Positions 32,351 to 43,369 of a DNA stretch of 64,000 bases are shown here, piece after piece. The notes beneath the pieces are model-generated. The model searched no databases. It was given only the letters and a program-made list of their open reading frames with translations, and was not told the origin of the DNA. Location: positions 82,710,001 to 82,774,000 of the forward strand of contig CM077597.1 of assembly GCA_039654915.1 (NCBI GenBank). Reading direction: 5' to 3'. The stretch's first letter is position 1; each line of letters opens with the position of its first letter. This DNA comes from Aquilaria yunnanensis (lineage: Eukaryota; Streptophyta; Magnoliopsida; Malvales; Thymelaeaceae). The translations under genes were made by a program, and so were the position numbers.

Positions 32351-34331
32351 TGTGATAACTCTCCTAGTCAATGAATGACTTTGACCCAATAAGTATGTTT
32401 TATTTAAGTATTTTTACTTAAATGCCTCAAATTATTATCTTATTAAGCAAGAAAAATAAGCTATGTAAAGTAAACGTGAGCTTCTAAGTGTGATTTGGCA
32501 CCTAAGAGTCATAAAGGCAAAATGATAATTTTAACCCAAGTGAGTGGCATGACCATAATTAAAATGAAAATAGGTTCATATAAGGATTTTTTACTAATTA
32601 AGTTATGACCATAAGTTATTCTAGCTATTAGAACCACAATTGAAGAAACAATGTAAAATTTTCACTTAGTGTTCAAATGTGCCATTTATGACTTGAGTGA
32701 CTTATGTGTCTAAGAGGCTAAGTGTAGGAGGCATAAAAATACTCTTTCAGACCAAGGATGGATGGTTTTAAGTGTGGATCTAGTTCCAAATTGCAAAAAA
32801 AAAAAAAAAAGTTTAAAGGCCAAAAAGCAAGAAAGCAAGAAGTAAGCTTTAGGGGAGTTGTAGGATATTTTAGTAAAAAGTTATCCACTATTCTCATTTC
32901 TTCCTTTTTGGATTTTCATGGTTCTCTCTCTCTCTAACAGCTTTTCTACCAAAATCCTCATAAATCCCACAAATTTCCAACAAATTTAAAGATCCCAAAA
33001 TGAAATCAAGAAAACTCTAGCTCATTCTTGGTGAATTATCTTTAATTGGGCTCTTTATTGCATGTTTTGGACATAAACCTAAATGTAAGCTTCTTGGCTT
33101 GGATTGAGCTTGTTCTAAGTTAGTGAGTAGCTAGAAGTAGCCTTGATTTCTAGTTCTTGGTGCCAAATCATGTTGGTTGTCGGTTTAGAACTCAAGAAAG
33201 CTAGGTTGAGCTCAAGTGTGCTTACGGCACTTATGTTTTATTCTTGCTTTGGGGATGAATTTAAGGTAAGAACTCAAATTAATTTTGCTCAAATCATGCA
33301 TATAAATGTAGTATTACATGCGGGAATAAAGTAGAAATAAGACCCATTTGAATTGGCTTTGGGGATTGAAAGATTAAGCAAGATTGGTGCAAACTAGCAC
33401 AAAAACATGAAGTACAAAGCACACCATTGGGTGTGTGTCGCCAATGGTGAGGACATGCCGCCAAGGGTCCTTAAACTAACTTAAAAGCTGTTGCCTTTGG
33501 CAATGCCCTTAGTGCCTTGTCACGAAGGCCCTTAAAATCAAGGTACCCTAAGAACGTCTCAATCTCTTGGCTATCATCCTTAGGCTATTCTAAGATGTTC
33601 TGTAGTTTCAGTTGGGTTTAAAACTATTTCTTAAGTTGGGAATTATACATTTTTTAAGTGGTACTTAAGTAGCGTGGTTAAGGTAGGGCAAGGTAAAGTG
33701 GCTAAGGGGGTTAAAGTGGTCAAGTTGTTAAGGCAGCACTAAGGGGATTAAGGTGGGTTTCAGAGTCTTCATTGGCCCAAGCAAGAGGTCATAGACCTTC
33801 AAGCAATGAAGAGAAAACCTGAAAGGATCTCAACCAAACTTTGTGGTCTAGTAAGTAAGCTACTAAGAAGCCCTAAGCTAAGCTCCAAGAGTTTGGCAAG
33901 TTAGACCACATAAAATAGCTACCTTGCACAATAAGTTGAGGGAAAGACAAGTTTTGAGAAAAGGTGACGACCTACTCTATGACATCATAAGTAGGACTAA
34001 AAGGAGATAAAAGATTTGGGATATGTAGGCTTCTTTCTCAAGTACCTCTACCTTTTGAGCTCACAACAACTTTAAGATTAGAAGCCCGAAGGCTTATGTA
34101 TGTTGCATATCATACATTCATGCATTATGATAAATACAGGTAAAATGGTGTTTTAACCCCATATTTGAGCTTGATTAATTGAAAGATTTGTGGTCTTCTC
34201 ATATTATTTTGGTATCTTGGTGTACGTCAGCGAGAAAAGTTGCAAGTTGTGGCATAATCCTAAAGCTTAAGGCATGACAAAAACTTGCATTGAAGGAGTT
34301 TGAGGGCTGGAAATTTGTGTAGCCACAACTT

Positions 34332-34398
34332 GCATTTGTGATTTATTGATGCGGCCACACCAAAACCTGGTATGGCCGTATCAATAAATCACAAATAC
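34332..34398. repeat. 67-bp near-perfect palindrome in LTR G
   Basis: 31-bp arms (34332-34362 and 34368-34398) around aaacc, with three mismatched pairs, all transitions. The core reads GCGGCCACACCA / TGGTATGGCCGT. A related, weaker inverted motif (gctgccacacc...ggcgtggcaac) lies at 40010-40048 in the same LTR. Confidence 0.9.
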
Positions 34399-35742
34399 AA
34401 AGGAAGGCTCAGTTATTTGGTGTGCTAGACCCCCACACTTAGCTTTTGCTCATCCCCAAGCAAAACTCAAAATAGAAACATACTTTTGAGTTAAACCGAG
34501 TAAGATAATTCACATCCAAGGGTCTTGAAAAACTTAACTAAAGGAATTAAGCAAGCAATCTACTCGACAATAGCAACTCAAAACTAAATAAGTCCTTGAA
34601 AATAATTTCTTTCTCAAGTTAGCAACAATCACCATTGAAAATCTGAGAAAAACATCAAACTTTTGTATGAAGTAAAAAGAACAAACTAGGTAGATAAAAA
34701 CTCAAAAAACACCACCGGTCTTACCACAAACCCATGGAAAATAAGAAATCAGTTGAGAATTTATTTATTTTTTCTTGATTTTTTTATTTTGTCTTCTTTT
34801 CTGTGTTCCACCATTTAGCGAGTGTATAATAGGGGCTCTACTATACCCAAACTGCTAACTCGACACAACTTCAAAGTGGTCTTTGACTATACTCATGTTC
34901 CTAGTACCTTTTTTAGTAGTGATCAACTCTTACCTTAGGAGAAGACCCTAACCTACTTCAACACCCAAAACAGTGGAGTAGCAAACTTTTTTCTCTTTTC
35001 ATCAGAACACAACAGTTCAAACATTTTGTCTTTCTCGAGTGATTCAAATCATCCATCAACCGAACAAATCACATATCCAACTTAATAAGCTCATAATCTC
35101 ATAAGGTTTAAATCAATGTACTAGGTACACAAATTTCATAAAAAAAAATCAGCTTTTCAAGATAACCATCAACTAGCATAATCAAAAATTGCAAAAACAA
35201 TTTAAAAATAAAATTTGAGAGTTGCATAAAGACTAATAAATTACTAACTCAACACTCAAGCTAAGCATTTAAGAACCAAAAAGGTGAAATCATCTTAACA
35301 ATTCAGATCGATGCTCAAAAGTATGAATAAAAAAAATTAAATTCAAAAATTTTGAAAACAGAAAATTAGGGCTTAAGCTATCCACTCCCCCACACTTAAA
35401 TCAAACATTGTCTTCATTATTCACAATAAAAACATAGATGGGGGAAAGAAAAGGTACCGCCCTAAAAAGCGATTTCACAATGATCCAGAGCCCATAATTT
35501 GACTTCAACTTGGTGCCCCATACGATTTGGTTCACCTCCAACTTGAAAGAGATATTGCCTGACCAAGAAAATCAGTTGTGAGAATAAAGAAACTTGAAAA
35601 ATAAAAGCTGGAAAATAAAAGTAAAAATAAAAGAAAGAAAGAAGCAAAAAAATCCTAATTGTTCGTGGCACAAAACCACGCTTGGGTTGTCTCCCAAAAG
35701 CGCCTTTCTTTATTGTCTTTGGCTAGATAGTCCCTTCCTGCA

Positions 35743-36180
35743 TCAACCAGGGTGCTTTGAGAATCCTTCATGAAAAGCCTTCAACTTATGCATCTCAGTG
35801 TTGAACACTTTATCTGTTTTCAAACTTTGAAGCTCGACTGCACCATGAGTAGAAATATTAGTAATAACAAATGGTCCAATCCAATTAAGCTCAAACTTAC
35901 CAGATAACTCTTTCCATCTTTTTCTATGTTTGTGAAACACCTTTTGTCCAACCACAAATGACATCTCATGTTCTTGGTGCAACTTGACATTTTTTTTCTT
36001 GCCTTTTTGTGCCAACCTTACTTGGTTTTCAAACTTCGTTCCTGATTCATTCTGCACCAAAGTATCAATTTTTTTAACAAAAGAAACAGAATTATCCTTG
36101 TCAGTTTCCTTCAATGTGTCAAAAATATTGAACTGTACAATTTTTCCACCAAATTTCATTGTGAGAGTGCCAGTATCCAA
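35743..36180 (-). pseudogene. C3 pol remnant: end of protease region fused to integrase C-terminus
   Basis: The frame reads TGTLTMKFGGKIVQFNIFD, which follows protease in Athila-like elements. It passes directly into VGQKVFHKHRKRWKELSGKF and LNWIGPFVITNISTHGAVEL, which is the integrase C-terminal domain. Everything in between (RT, RNase H, integrase core, normally over 2 kb) is gone, yet the junction is in frame and open for 145 codons. This is a deletion derivative that could only move with help. Confidence 0.82.
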
Positions 36181-36605
36181 TCAATCTTGGTCTTGGATGT
36201 CTTTAAAAATGGTTTTCCTAACAAAATAGGAGGAGATAGGTCATCATTCTCCATATCAAGCACATAAAAATCAGAAGAAAAAATTAAATCATTTACTTGC
36301 ACAAAAACATCCTCAACTATGCCCCTAGGGTAGGCATTGGATTTATCAGCTAATTGCATCACAACACCAGTTTTATTGAAAGGTCCAAGTTTCAAAGAAG
36401 CATATATTGAATATGGTATGACATTCATTGAGCCTCCCAAATCTAACATAGCTTTTTCCACATTAAAATTACCTATTACACATGGTATAGTAAACATACC
36501 AGGGTCCTTACACTTCTCAGGCAACTTTCTTTGGATTATTGCTGACACATTCTCCCCAACTTTGATTGTCTCATCAACCTTTAGCTTCTTTTTATTGGTG
36601 CACAA
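36156..36605 (-). pseudogene. C3 protease (Athila-like)
   Basis: Frame with IIQRKLPEKCKDPGMFTIPC, MLDLGGSMNVIPYSIYASLK (the Athila-type active-site region, with DLG in place of DTG/DSG), AYPRGIVEDVFVQVNDLIF and PPILLGKPFLKTSKTKID. It is preceded in the same frame by the linker after one stop (AKQVP-stop-YAKFLRELC). It overlaps the pol remnant by a frameshift at 36170-36185. Confidence 0.82.
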
Positions 36606-36626
36606 CTCCCTCAGAAACTTGGCATA

Positions 36627-38270
36627 CTATGGCACCTGCTTGATTGCATCCAGCAAGGGTATGTTGATATTGACCTTTCTAAGAGTTTCAAGAATTTCTT
36701 GCTCGGTCTCTTCTTTCTTTGATTTAGACAACCTGCTAGGAAAATGAAGTGGGATTAGAGTTTTTGATTTTGGAAAAATTGGCTTGTTGCTTACCTCCTC
36801 AGTTGGTGCATCAGAAGTTGATGGTTTTAGGCTATTTCGTCCTTTTTTAAGTGCTACCATTTTTGATGTGGTGGTTTTCACCTTTTTTCCACTTGGAAAG
36901 GTCACGACATTAACATGCTCTCTTGGGTTGATTTCATCTTGAGATGGCAGCCTCCCTTTTTCAGCTTCAATTTTCTTCAATGAGGTTGCTAGTTATGAAA
37001 TTTGGTTCCCCAAGTCTTTAATGCTAGCCCTTATTTCCTGTTGAAACATTTGAGTGTTAGTGGCTAAAGCTTTCACAATATCTTCTAAAGCCATACCTGA
37101 ATTTGGTGCTTGGTTCTGTGGTAGAGGAGTTGGTTTGTTGTAACCGGCAGATGGATACGGTGGTTGATTGTTTGGCTGCCCATATCTTAGATTTGGGTGG
37201 TCTCTCCAACCAGGGTTGTATTGATTGACATAAGGGTCATACATTCTTAGTTGGTTAACAAACCCGCTGGCTACATTCACTTGAGGTGTTGTATCCTCTT
37301 GCAGCTGTGGGCACGAGTCAGTAAAGTGTCATTGAATAGAGCAAATGCCACAAACTCTAGAATTTTGGACCTATCCTAAGGCAACTTGTCTAACAAGAGA
37401 GGTTAGTTTAGAAAGTTGAGCTTCAATACTCGAAGTTCCTACCTCATTTACCTTCTTTGGCACATGATCTACCCGTGTCACAAACTATTGTGAGTTAGCT
37501 GCTATTTTAGAAATCAGGTATTTTGCTTCTTCGGGTGTCTTTTCTACAAGTGCTCCTCCACTTGCAGCATCCAACATACATCGATCCATGAACAGTAGTC
37601 CTTCGTAGAAATATTGTAGCAAAAATTGATCAGAAATCTAGTGATGTGGGCAACTCACACACAGCTAGTTGAATCTCTCCCAGTACTAATAGAGACTTTC
37701 TCTGTTGTACTACCGAATCCCGATGATTTCCTTCCTAATCGTTCCAGCCCTCGAAGCTGGAAAGAACTTCTCCAAAAATTTTCTTTTCAGGTCATTCCAG
37801 GTTCTAATCGAACCGGAGGGAAGGTAGTACAATCAGTCCTTCACCTTGTCCGCCAAAGAGAATAGGAAAGCTCTTAGTTTAATTTGTTCTTCTATAACTC
37901 CTTGTGGTTTCATGGTCGAGCAGACTACAAGAAATTCCTTCAAGTGTTTGTGGGGATCCTCACCTGCAAGACCACGAAAAGTAGACAATAAATGAATTAA
38001 TCCAAATTTTAATTCAAATGCTACCTCAATATCAGGAAAATCGATGCACAATGGTTGTTGGACAACGTCGGGAGTTCCCAACTCCCTTAGTATTCTTTGT
38101 GCTGCTATTTCTACAATAACAACTGCTTCTTCTTTGGTTTCAGAGTTGCTATTCGCAGATGTTGAAGCTGTGAAATTGACCACTTGCCTCTTTACTTTCC
38201 TGTTCGCTTTTGCTATCTTTTTGATCTCTGGATCAAACACTAGTTCACCTATATGAGAAGATCTTGGCAT
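36627..38270 (-). pseudogene. C3 gag and gag-protease linker
   Basis: Starts MPRSSHIGELVFDPEIKK at 38270. It has VVQQPLCIDFPDIEVAFELK, LAGEDPHKHLKEFLVVCSTM, then (after several stops) FLEKFFPASRAGTIRKEI, YFYEGLLFMDRCMLDAASGG and the Asn/Pro-rich NPGWRDHPNLRYGQPNNQPP near 37180, a coiled coil, and a Lys/Ser-rich linker (36980-36627). At least seven stops, so dead. Confidence 0.82.
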
Positions 38271-38352
38271 AAGTCAATTTACTGAGAAAGAAAGAAAGAG
38301 AAAAAAAATAAACAAATAAATAAAAATGAAACTTTAACAGAAAAAAAAAATC

Positions 38353-38370
38353 TCCCTGGCAACGGCGCTA
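38353..38370 (-). other. C3 primer binding site (tRNA-Asp type)
   Basis: TAGCGCCGTTGCCAGGGA on minus; 16 of 18 bases match the TGGCGCCGTTGCCGGGGA form usual in Athila-like elements. Confidence 0.8.
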
Positions 38371-38376
38371 AATTTT

Positions 38377-39941
38377 TGGTCGGTCGTCGAAACCATAAAA
38401 AATAATTCTGTTATCCCTAACAACTCAGAATAAATAAATTTGTAGTTTAGCAGTGAAAACTAGGTCGAATCCCATGGGAATTTTTTTTAACAGAAAGCTT
38501 ATTGTCAGAAAACTGAAATAAAATATTGGGGGGCTTTCTTGAAACGAATGCTGAAATAAATTAATTGTAGAATTAAAATAAAATTAAATAATACTAAAAA
38601 TTCTCTGTTCAGGGTTGATTATCCATTCTAATCACGTAGTTGATCATTGAATAAAAGTACTCCTTCAATCCAAGCAAATAAACAGGACCTTTTTTAAAAC
38701 TAAAAAAATCCAAAGAATTCAGCAATAAAGTTAACCAGAAAAAGCTTCAAATTAATTTCTTAATTTTGAATAACTAGATATTGAAAATCAATTTCTAATT
38801 ATCTCAAAATCAGCATTAAGATCAATGAACCAAAATTTTATTTCAGGCAACAATTCAAAAGCTTGAACAATTTAACCTCTCTTATTTATTCGTATAAACT
38901 AACCAGAAATAAAAATAATCTCCAATCAATTCACTTGTTTCTAATTGAATTCTTCACCTAAGCCGTTGAAAGAAAATCAAGCAAATTTGCAATCGTATAA
39001 TAAATCCAATAAGCGAGAATAAGGAAATTAATTGTAATAAATCTGAACAACAAAGAAGTAAATACTTGAATTTAAAGAGTATTTAAGCAAGCAAAATCAA
39101 TTCTCATAACTGGTGTTGGTGATAGAAATCGTCTCCAAATCTGAACAAAAAAATTACTCACTATGATTAGAAGAAAAACAAATAACAATAATAATAGAAA
39201 AAAACTAAAAAGCAAAAAAGAGGGAGGAGAGCCTCGGAGGTCTGCGGCAGCCACCCTTTTAAACACCTTAAAAAAAACCTAAAGTGCTAAACTCATAAAA
39301 ACTCCCTAAACTTTCTATATTGTTACAAAATTACCCTACACAAATAAAAAATTTAAAATAACTAGAAGGTTTCAAAGTTGTCAGTCAAGCAATGCTCCAA
39401 AACAGCAGCAGCAACTTCAAGCTGAGATTCGACCTTTATATACCCATTTTTTATCAAAACTCAAAGCATAAAAGTTTTAGATATCTTTCTTAGCTTCAAA
39501 ATGACACCTGAATCATATAAAACAGACATCTACAGCTAAAGATATGCCTAAAATACCGAAACTACTTTTGAACCAGCGTGACTCGCAAATCGCGACTTTG
39601 AAATTAAATTTGATCCTCTTAACGTGCAAACTGGGTTTCATAGCCTAAATGTTATTTGTAGCTCCCAATGTTAGCTTTCCAATGAATCAATAATCACTCA
39701 ATTCTGATCTCTCTAGCTCAAGATATGATTTTTCTACCGGAACATCACCAATCTGTCAAAATCCTAAAAGAACACAACCAAATTTAAACTTATAAAATTG
39801 AAAATTAAATCAACTTTCAATTAATTGAGTCCAGATATGCTCTAAGTTATAAAACATACTCAAAATATATCTTTAAGGTTCAAAACATATTAAAATATAC
39901 TAAATATGAGAGAAATAAATATAATAAATATAAGCTTATCA
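38377..39941 (-). repeat. 5' LTR of C3 (1565 bp)
   Basis: Starts TGATAAGCTTATATTTATTA and ends CGACCGACCA on minus. It is collinear with the C1 LTR (1554 bp). Confidence 0.85.
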
Positions 39942-41900
39942 GCTAGCACAAAAAATCTAGTGCAACCACACCAATGAAGTCAAGTACTTGAGGGAGGAAC
40001 CGTCAACTAGAGCTGCCACACCAAATTCTTGGCGTGGCAACATCAATTATTAGGGCAACGAGCAACATATATAAAGAAAAAAAAAAAAAGGGCGTACAAG
40101 AAGAGGAGATTGGAATGAGAACCATAGCTGGATATAAAGCAAAAAAACAAGATTGCAAAAAAGAAGAGAAAGCTAGAGATAAGAATGAAGAACCAATCAA
40201 AAGAGGAGCAAGAACAATTCATGCATCCGTGAAGTTTCAATTCTTCAGTCTTCTACTAATTCATTTTCTTTATTTTTGGATTAATCATGGATTTTAGTTT
40301 ATTTGTTGGTTTTGTTTCAAAGATGTTTTTTTGGCTAGATTTCTATATTTTCTAGAGTAATTATGAGCCTTGGATGATGTTTTGATTCTCGTTTGCATGA
40401 ACTCTAGACTTTTTATTGAATTTATTGTTTTCATTTGTTCTTGTGCTTGATTGTTAAACTCTTGGCCACGAGTGTATTTCTTAATGCAAATTTGTCTTCT
40501 AAAAAAAAGACTTGTGCTACAAGAATAAGCCAAACTAGGTTAGAATTGAGTCTGAAGTCTCTAAGAGATTAATAGACTATATAGAGCTTAAAATCCTTTA
40601 ATTTTAGGTGGAAAAGGGATTGTCATTTAATATTAGACAGATTAAATACATTTACCTCTAGAGAAGGAATTTGTTATCAGTAATGTCATCTGCAATAAAT
40701 TGATAAATGACATAGGTGGATGGTAAACAAGCTCAAACTGGATTCTAAGAGGATCAATTGCTATAGGAGAGTTCTTTTTCCATAGTCACTTTGTTAAGCG
40801 TACAAGTAGTAGTTAGTGTTAGTTTTTCTTAGAATTTAATTGGTAATTTTTAATAGTTGCAAGTAGTTAATAAGGTTGATTATCTGTCACTTTTTATTTA
40901 ATTCAAGAATTTAATTTCATTTAGTTTCTTTCACTTCTCTACTAGCTTAGCTTTCTTTAGTAGTTGATCCCTGTGGACATGACCTAATCTTACTAGTTTT
41001 ATTACTTGTTCGACAACCGTATACTTGTGATTTGCACAACACATTGCATATCAAATATGTTTAATGCTTGTGTTGATTGTTGGTTGGTTGTTGCTTGTTC
41101 GTTTGCCATATTTTGCACATTTGCTTGTTGTTCTTCTTTGCAAGTACCTTAAGAGATCCTTATTGAGTACAATCATGTACTCACTCCCTTAAGTTTGTTA
41201 TGCAAGTTCTATCATCGGGCCTAAAAACTAAGTAGATAGTTGTGGGCTAAGTTTCTCTATTTGCATGAACTTATTACTTGAATCCTTGTGATTCTAAGAC
41301 TGTTTGAGAGATAAGTTTTGTGCTAACTAAGTATTTGTGCCTTGACAGTCTAGAGGCTAAATGTTACAAAAGGACAAGTAAGAGTTTTTCACTTAGAGCA
41401 TGACAACTCAAAGGTAGAAGCTCAAGTAGGTAATCTTAGTAGTATTTTACCTTGTATATATGGTACTTTGTGTACTAAGATATTACCTCTATTAGGATAC
41501 ATTGTAGTGTGAAACCATTGAGTTACTTTTTAGGTGCATGCTATGTTAAATAGTGTGTGCAAGCTATTACTTGAAGTTGAAATAACTAGTATTTTATTAT
41601 CTTGACACATTCTAAGTATGTTTTAAAATGAATGCTTGAGCAGCATTTTCTTTAATTGGTTTACTTGTTTTGCATAGTCAGGACAAATACATGCATATCT
41701 TATTACAGGGTAAGTTAAGTAACTAGTTGTATGTAAATTATTTTAATTTACCTATGAGTAATGATTATCCAATAGTAACTAAGTAGAATCACAGTCCCTA
41801 AGAGCTAACAAGTTATTTTAATTCAGGGCATTGGAACCCCACACCATGACAACCAGTCTAAATGGTGCCAAAAACTTAGGACGGCCCAAATAGGAAATGT

Positions 41901-42290
41901 TATAAAAGATGTGTGCATGAGGGAAGCAAATAAATTTGTGCCAATTTACTTCCTCTAGTTACTCAATGGGGTCGTTAGATTCATAAGCCTACTCAACCTA
42001 TACTTGAATTCATACGATACTACAAGCATAAAAGTTAAATCAAGATTTGAATCAAGAATCAAAATCGTCTTTTTGTGAATTGTGATTTAAGAATTGAATT
42101 GAACCGTAGGATACAGTAAATATAAAATTAACCTATAGTTTGTTTAGTTTGGATGATAGGATGTAAGAAAAAAGTAGAGTTTGTGTGAGCAAATAAATTA
42201 AATATCAATACAAGAAGTTTGTATTAGAACTTTTCATTCACAATTTTAAGGCATTCATTCGCTTCCCAAGGGAAAAAGGAAGAGATGCAT
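41901..42290. other. Spacer left of the hAT-like element
   Basis: No gene or repeat recognised. Confidence 0.4.
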
Positions 42291-42298
42291 AGTTAATA

Positions 42299-43162
42299 TT
42301 AAGGTTGTAAGTTTCAAGTTTAGGGTCAGGTTCGGCTTAGAACTTGAAATTTTTAAGCAATTTCTCCATCCGGAAATGTATCCCGACCCTACCCTATTTA
42401 TATTCTTAGCCCCAAACCGACTTTAAATAAAAAAAATAGGGTTAAGGTCGGGTTTACCTGACATAACCGGACACCCCCATCGTTGTAGCCATTCCCTCCA
42501 CCATGAAGGGCGAAGATGGGGGATGGAGGCTGAAGGACAACCGTGGCGGCACTATGTAGTACGTATGGAGGATGAGGCAACGGGGAGGAGATGAAGAACG
42601 CAAGACGGCGAAGGTGACGGATTAAGGGCAAATGACAATGCGACGGAGGGAGGAAGGGCGGTGAACAACGACGATTCACAAGGAAGGGAGGCCAGAAGCA
42701 GAAGTGAAGAACGGATGGGACTAAGGAGATGACGAACAAAGCACGAGAGAGGAGATGAGGAATGGCACCGGTGACGGCAACAATAAAGGTGAACGACGGT
42801 GGCAGGCAGCAGTGGCCAATGTGGGACACAAAGGGTGGTGGCTCTATGTGTGTGTGTGTGTGTGTGTGAAATGATGATGGATTAGGGTTAGGGTTGTTAG
42901 TTAGGTATTTATAATAGAGGTGTGGGTTAAGCTAGAAATTGGGCTAGGAATAGGAATGGGCTGTGGCATGTATAGTAATTTTGGGTTGAATCGGGGTTAA
43001 TTTGGTTTCACCCGAGCCAACCCAAATTTTTTATCTCAAAATCAGGTCCAGTTCGGGTCAACCCGAATCCAACTTATTTCTTCCCTTGATCGGACCCTAA
43101 CCCAAAAAATTGGGTCAAATTTCAGGTCGGGTTTCAGGTTAGGGTTAAAATCTTACACCCCT
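42299..43162. mobile_element. Non-autonomous hAT-like element (864 bp)
   Basis: Flanked by perfect 8-bp AGTTAATA copies (42291-42298 and 43163-43170). The ends form short inverted repeats (AAGGTTGTAAG at left; AGGGGTGTAAG read inward from the right, 9 of 11). Subterminal regions repeat gggtcaggttcgg/cgggtttcagg-type words. The middle is purine-rich on plus, with a (GT)n run at 42847-42868. No transposase frame. Confidence 0.78.
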
Positions 43163-43369
43163 AGTTAATACATGAAAAAAATTGTTGATAATTATTTTCT
43201 ATTTTCAATATTAACTAGAGTTTATAAAATATCGAAATCTTATTCTTCTTGAAAGTATAGAGTTTTGATTATTAGGATCAAATGATAATTTTCATGATAA
43301 TTATTCTATAGTAGCTATAGGGTACATCTGGTGTAGCTTGCAACTTCCTCATTTTTGCACTATTTTTAA

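Larger units (their letters stand above)
34429..39941 (-). mobile_element. Athila-like element C3 with one LTR and a 5-bp target duplication
   Basis: Minus order: 5' LTR (39941-38377), primer site (38370-38353), gag, linker, protease, integrase C-terminus, non-coding 3' region, polypurine tract (AAGTGTGGGGGT ending at 34429). The flanks are GCTAG on both sides (34424-34428 and 39942-39946). A 3' LTR should follow the polypurine tract, but solo LTR G sequence resumes at once. Reverse transcriptase, RNase H and the integrase core are deleted. Confidence 0.82.
34138..41041 (+). mobile_element. Solo LTR G (about 1386 bp net), split by Athila-like element C3
   Basis: Starts TGATAAATACAGGTAAAATG and ends GCACAACA. 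Flanked by CATTA (34133-34137) and CATTG (41042-41046), with the empty-site version CATTG seen in the F minus copy. It contains a large palindrome (34332-34398) and a U5-like end (gttcgacaaccgtatacttg). Element C3 sits inside it between two GCTAG copies. No primer site or polypurine tract is attached to its own ends. Confidence 0.75.
32351..41900 (+). mobile_element. Family F LTR, plus copy, interrupted by solo LTR G
   Basis: Starts TGTGATAACTCTCC at 32351, runs to 34137, and resumes at 41042 (cattgcatatc) to about 41900. The minus copy at 30335-30365 preserves the uninterrupted site (ATGCATTGCATATC). No coding frame. The two F copies are head to head. Confidence 0.65.

Noticed and set aside
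40003..40297. Frames near 40.0-40.5 kb as genes
   Set aside because: They fall in the R/U5-like part of solo LTR G and have no homology.
42398..42829. 143-codon minus frame
   Set aside because: It lies wholly inside the non-autonomous hAT-like element and reads its purine-rich centre; low complexity.
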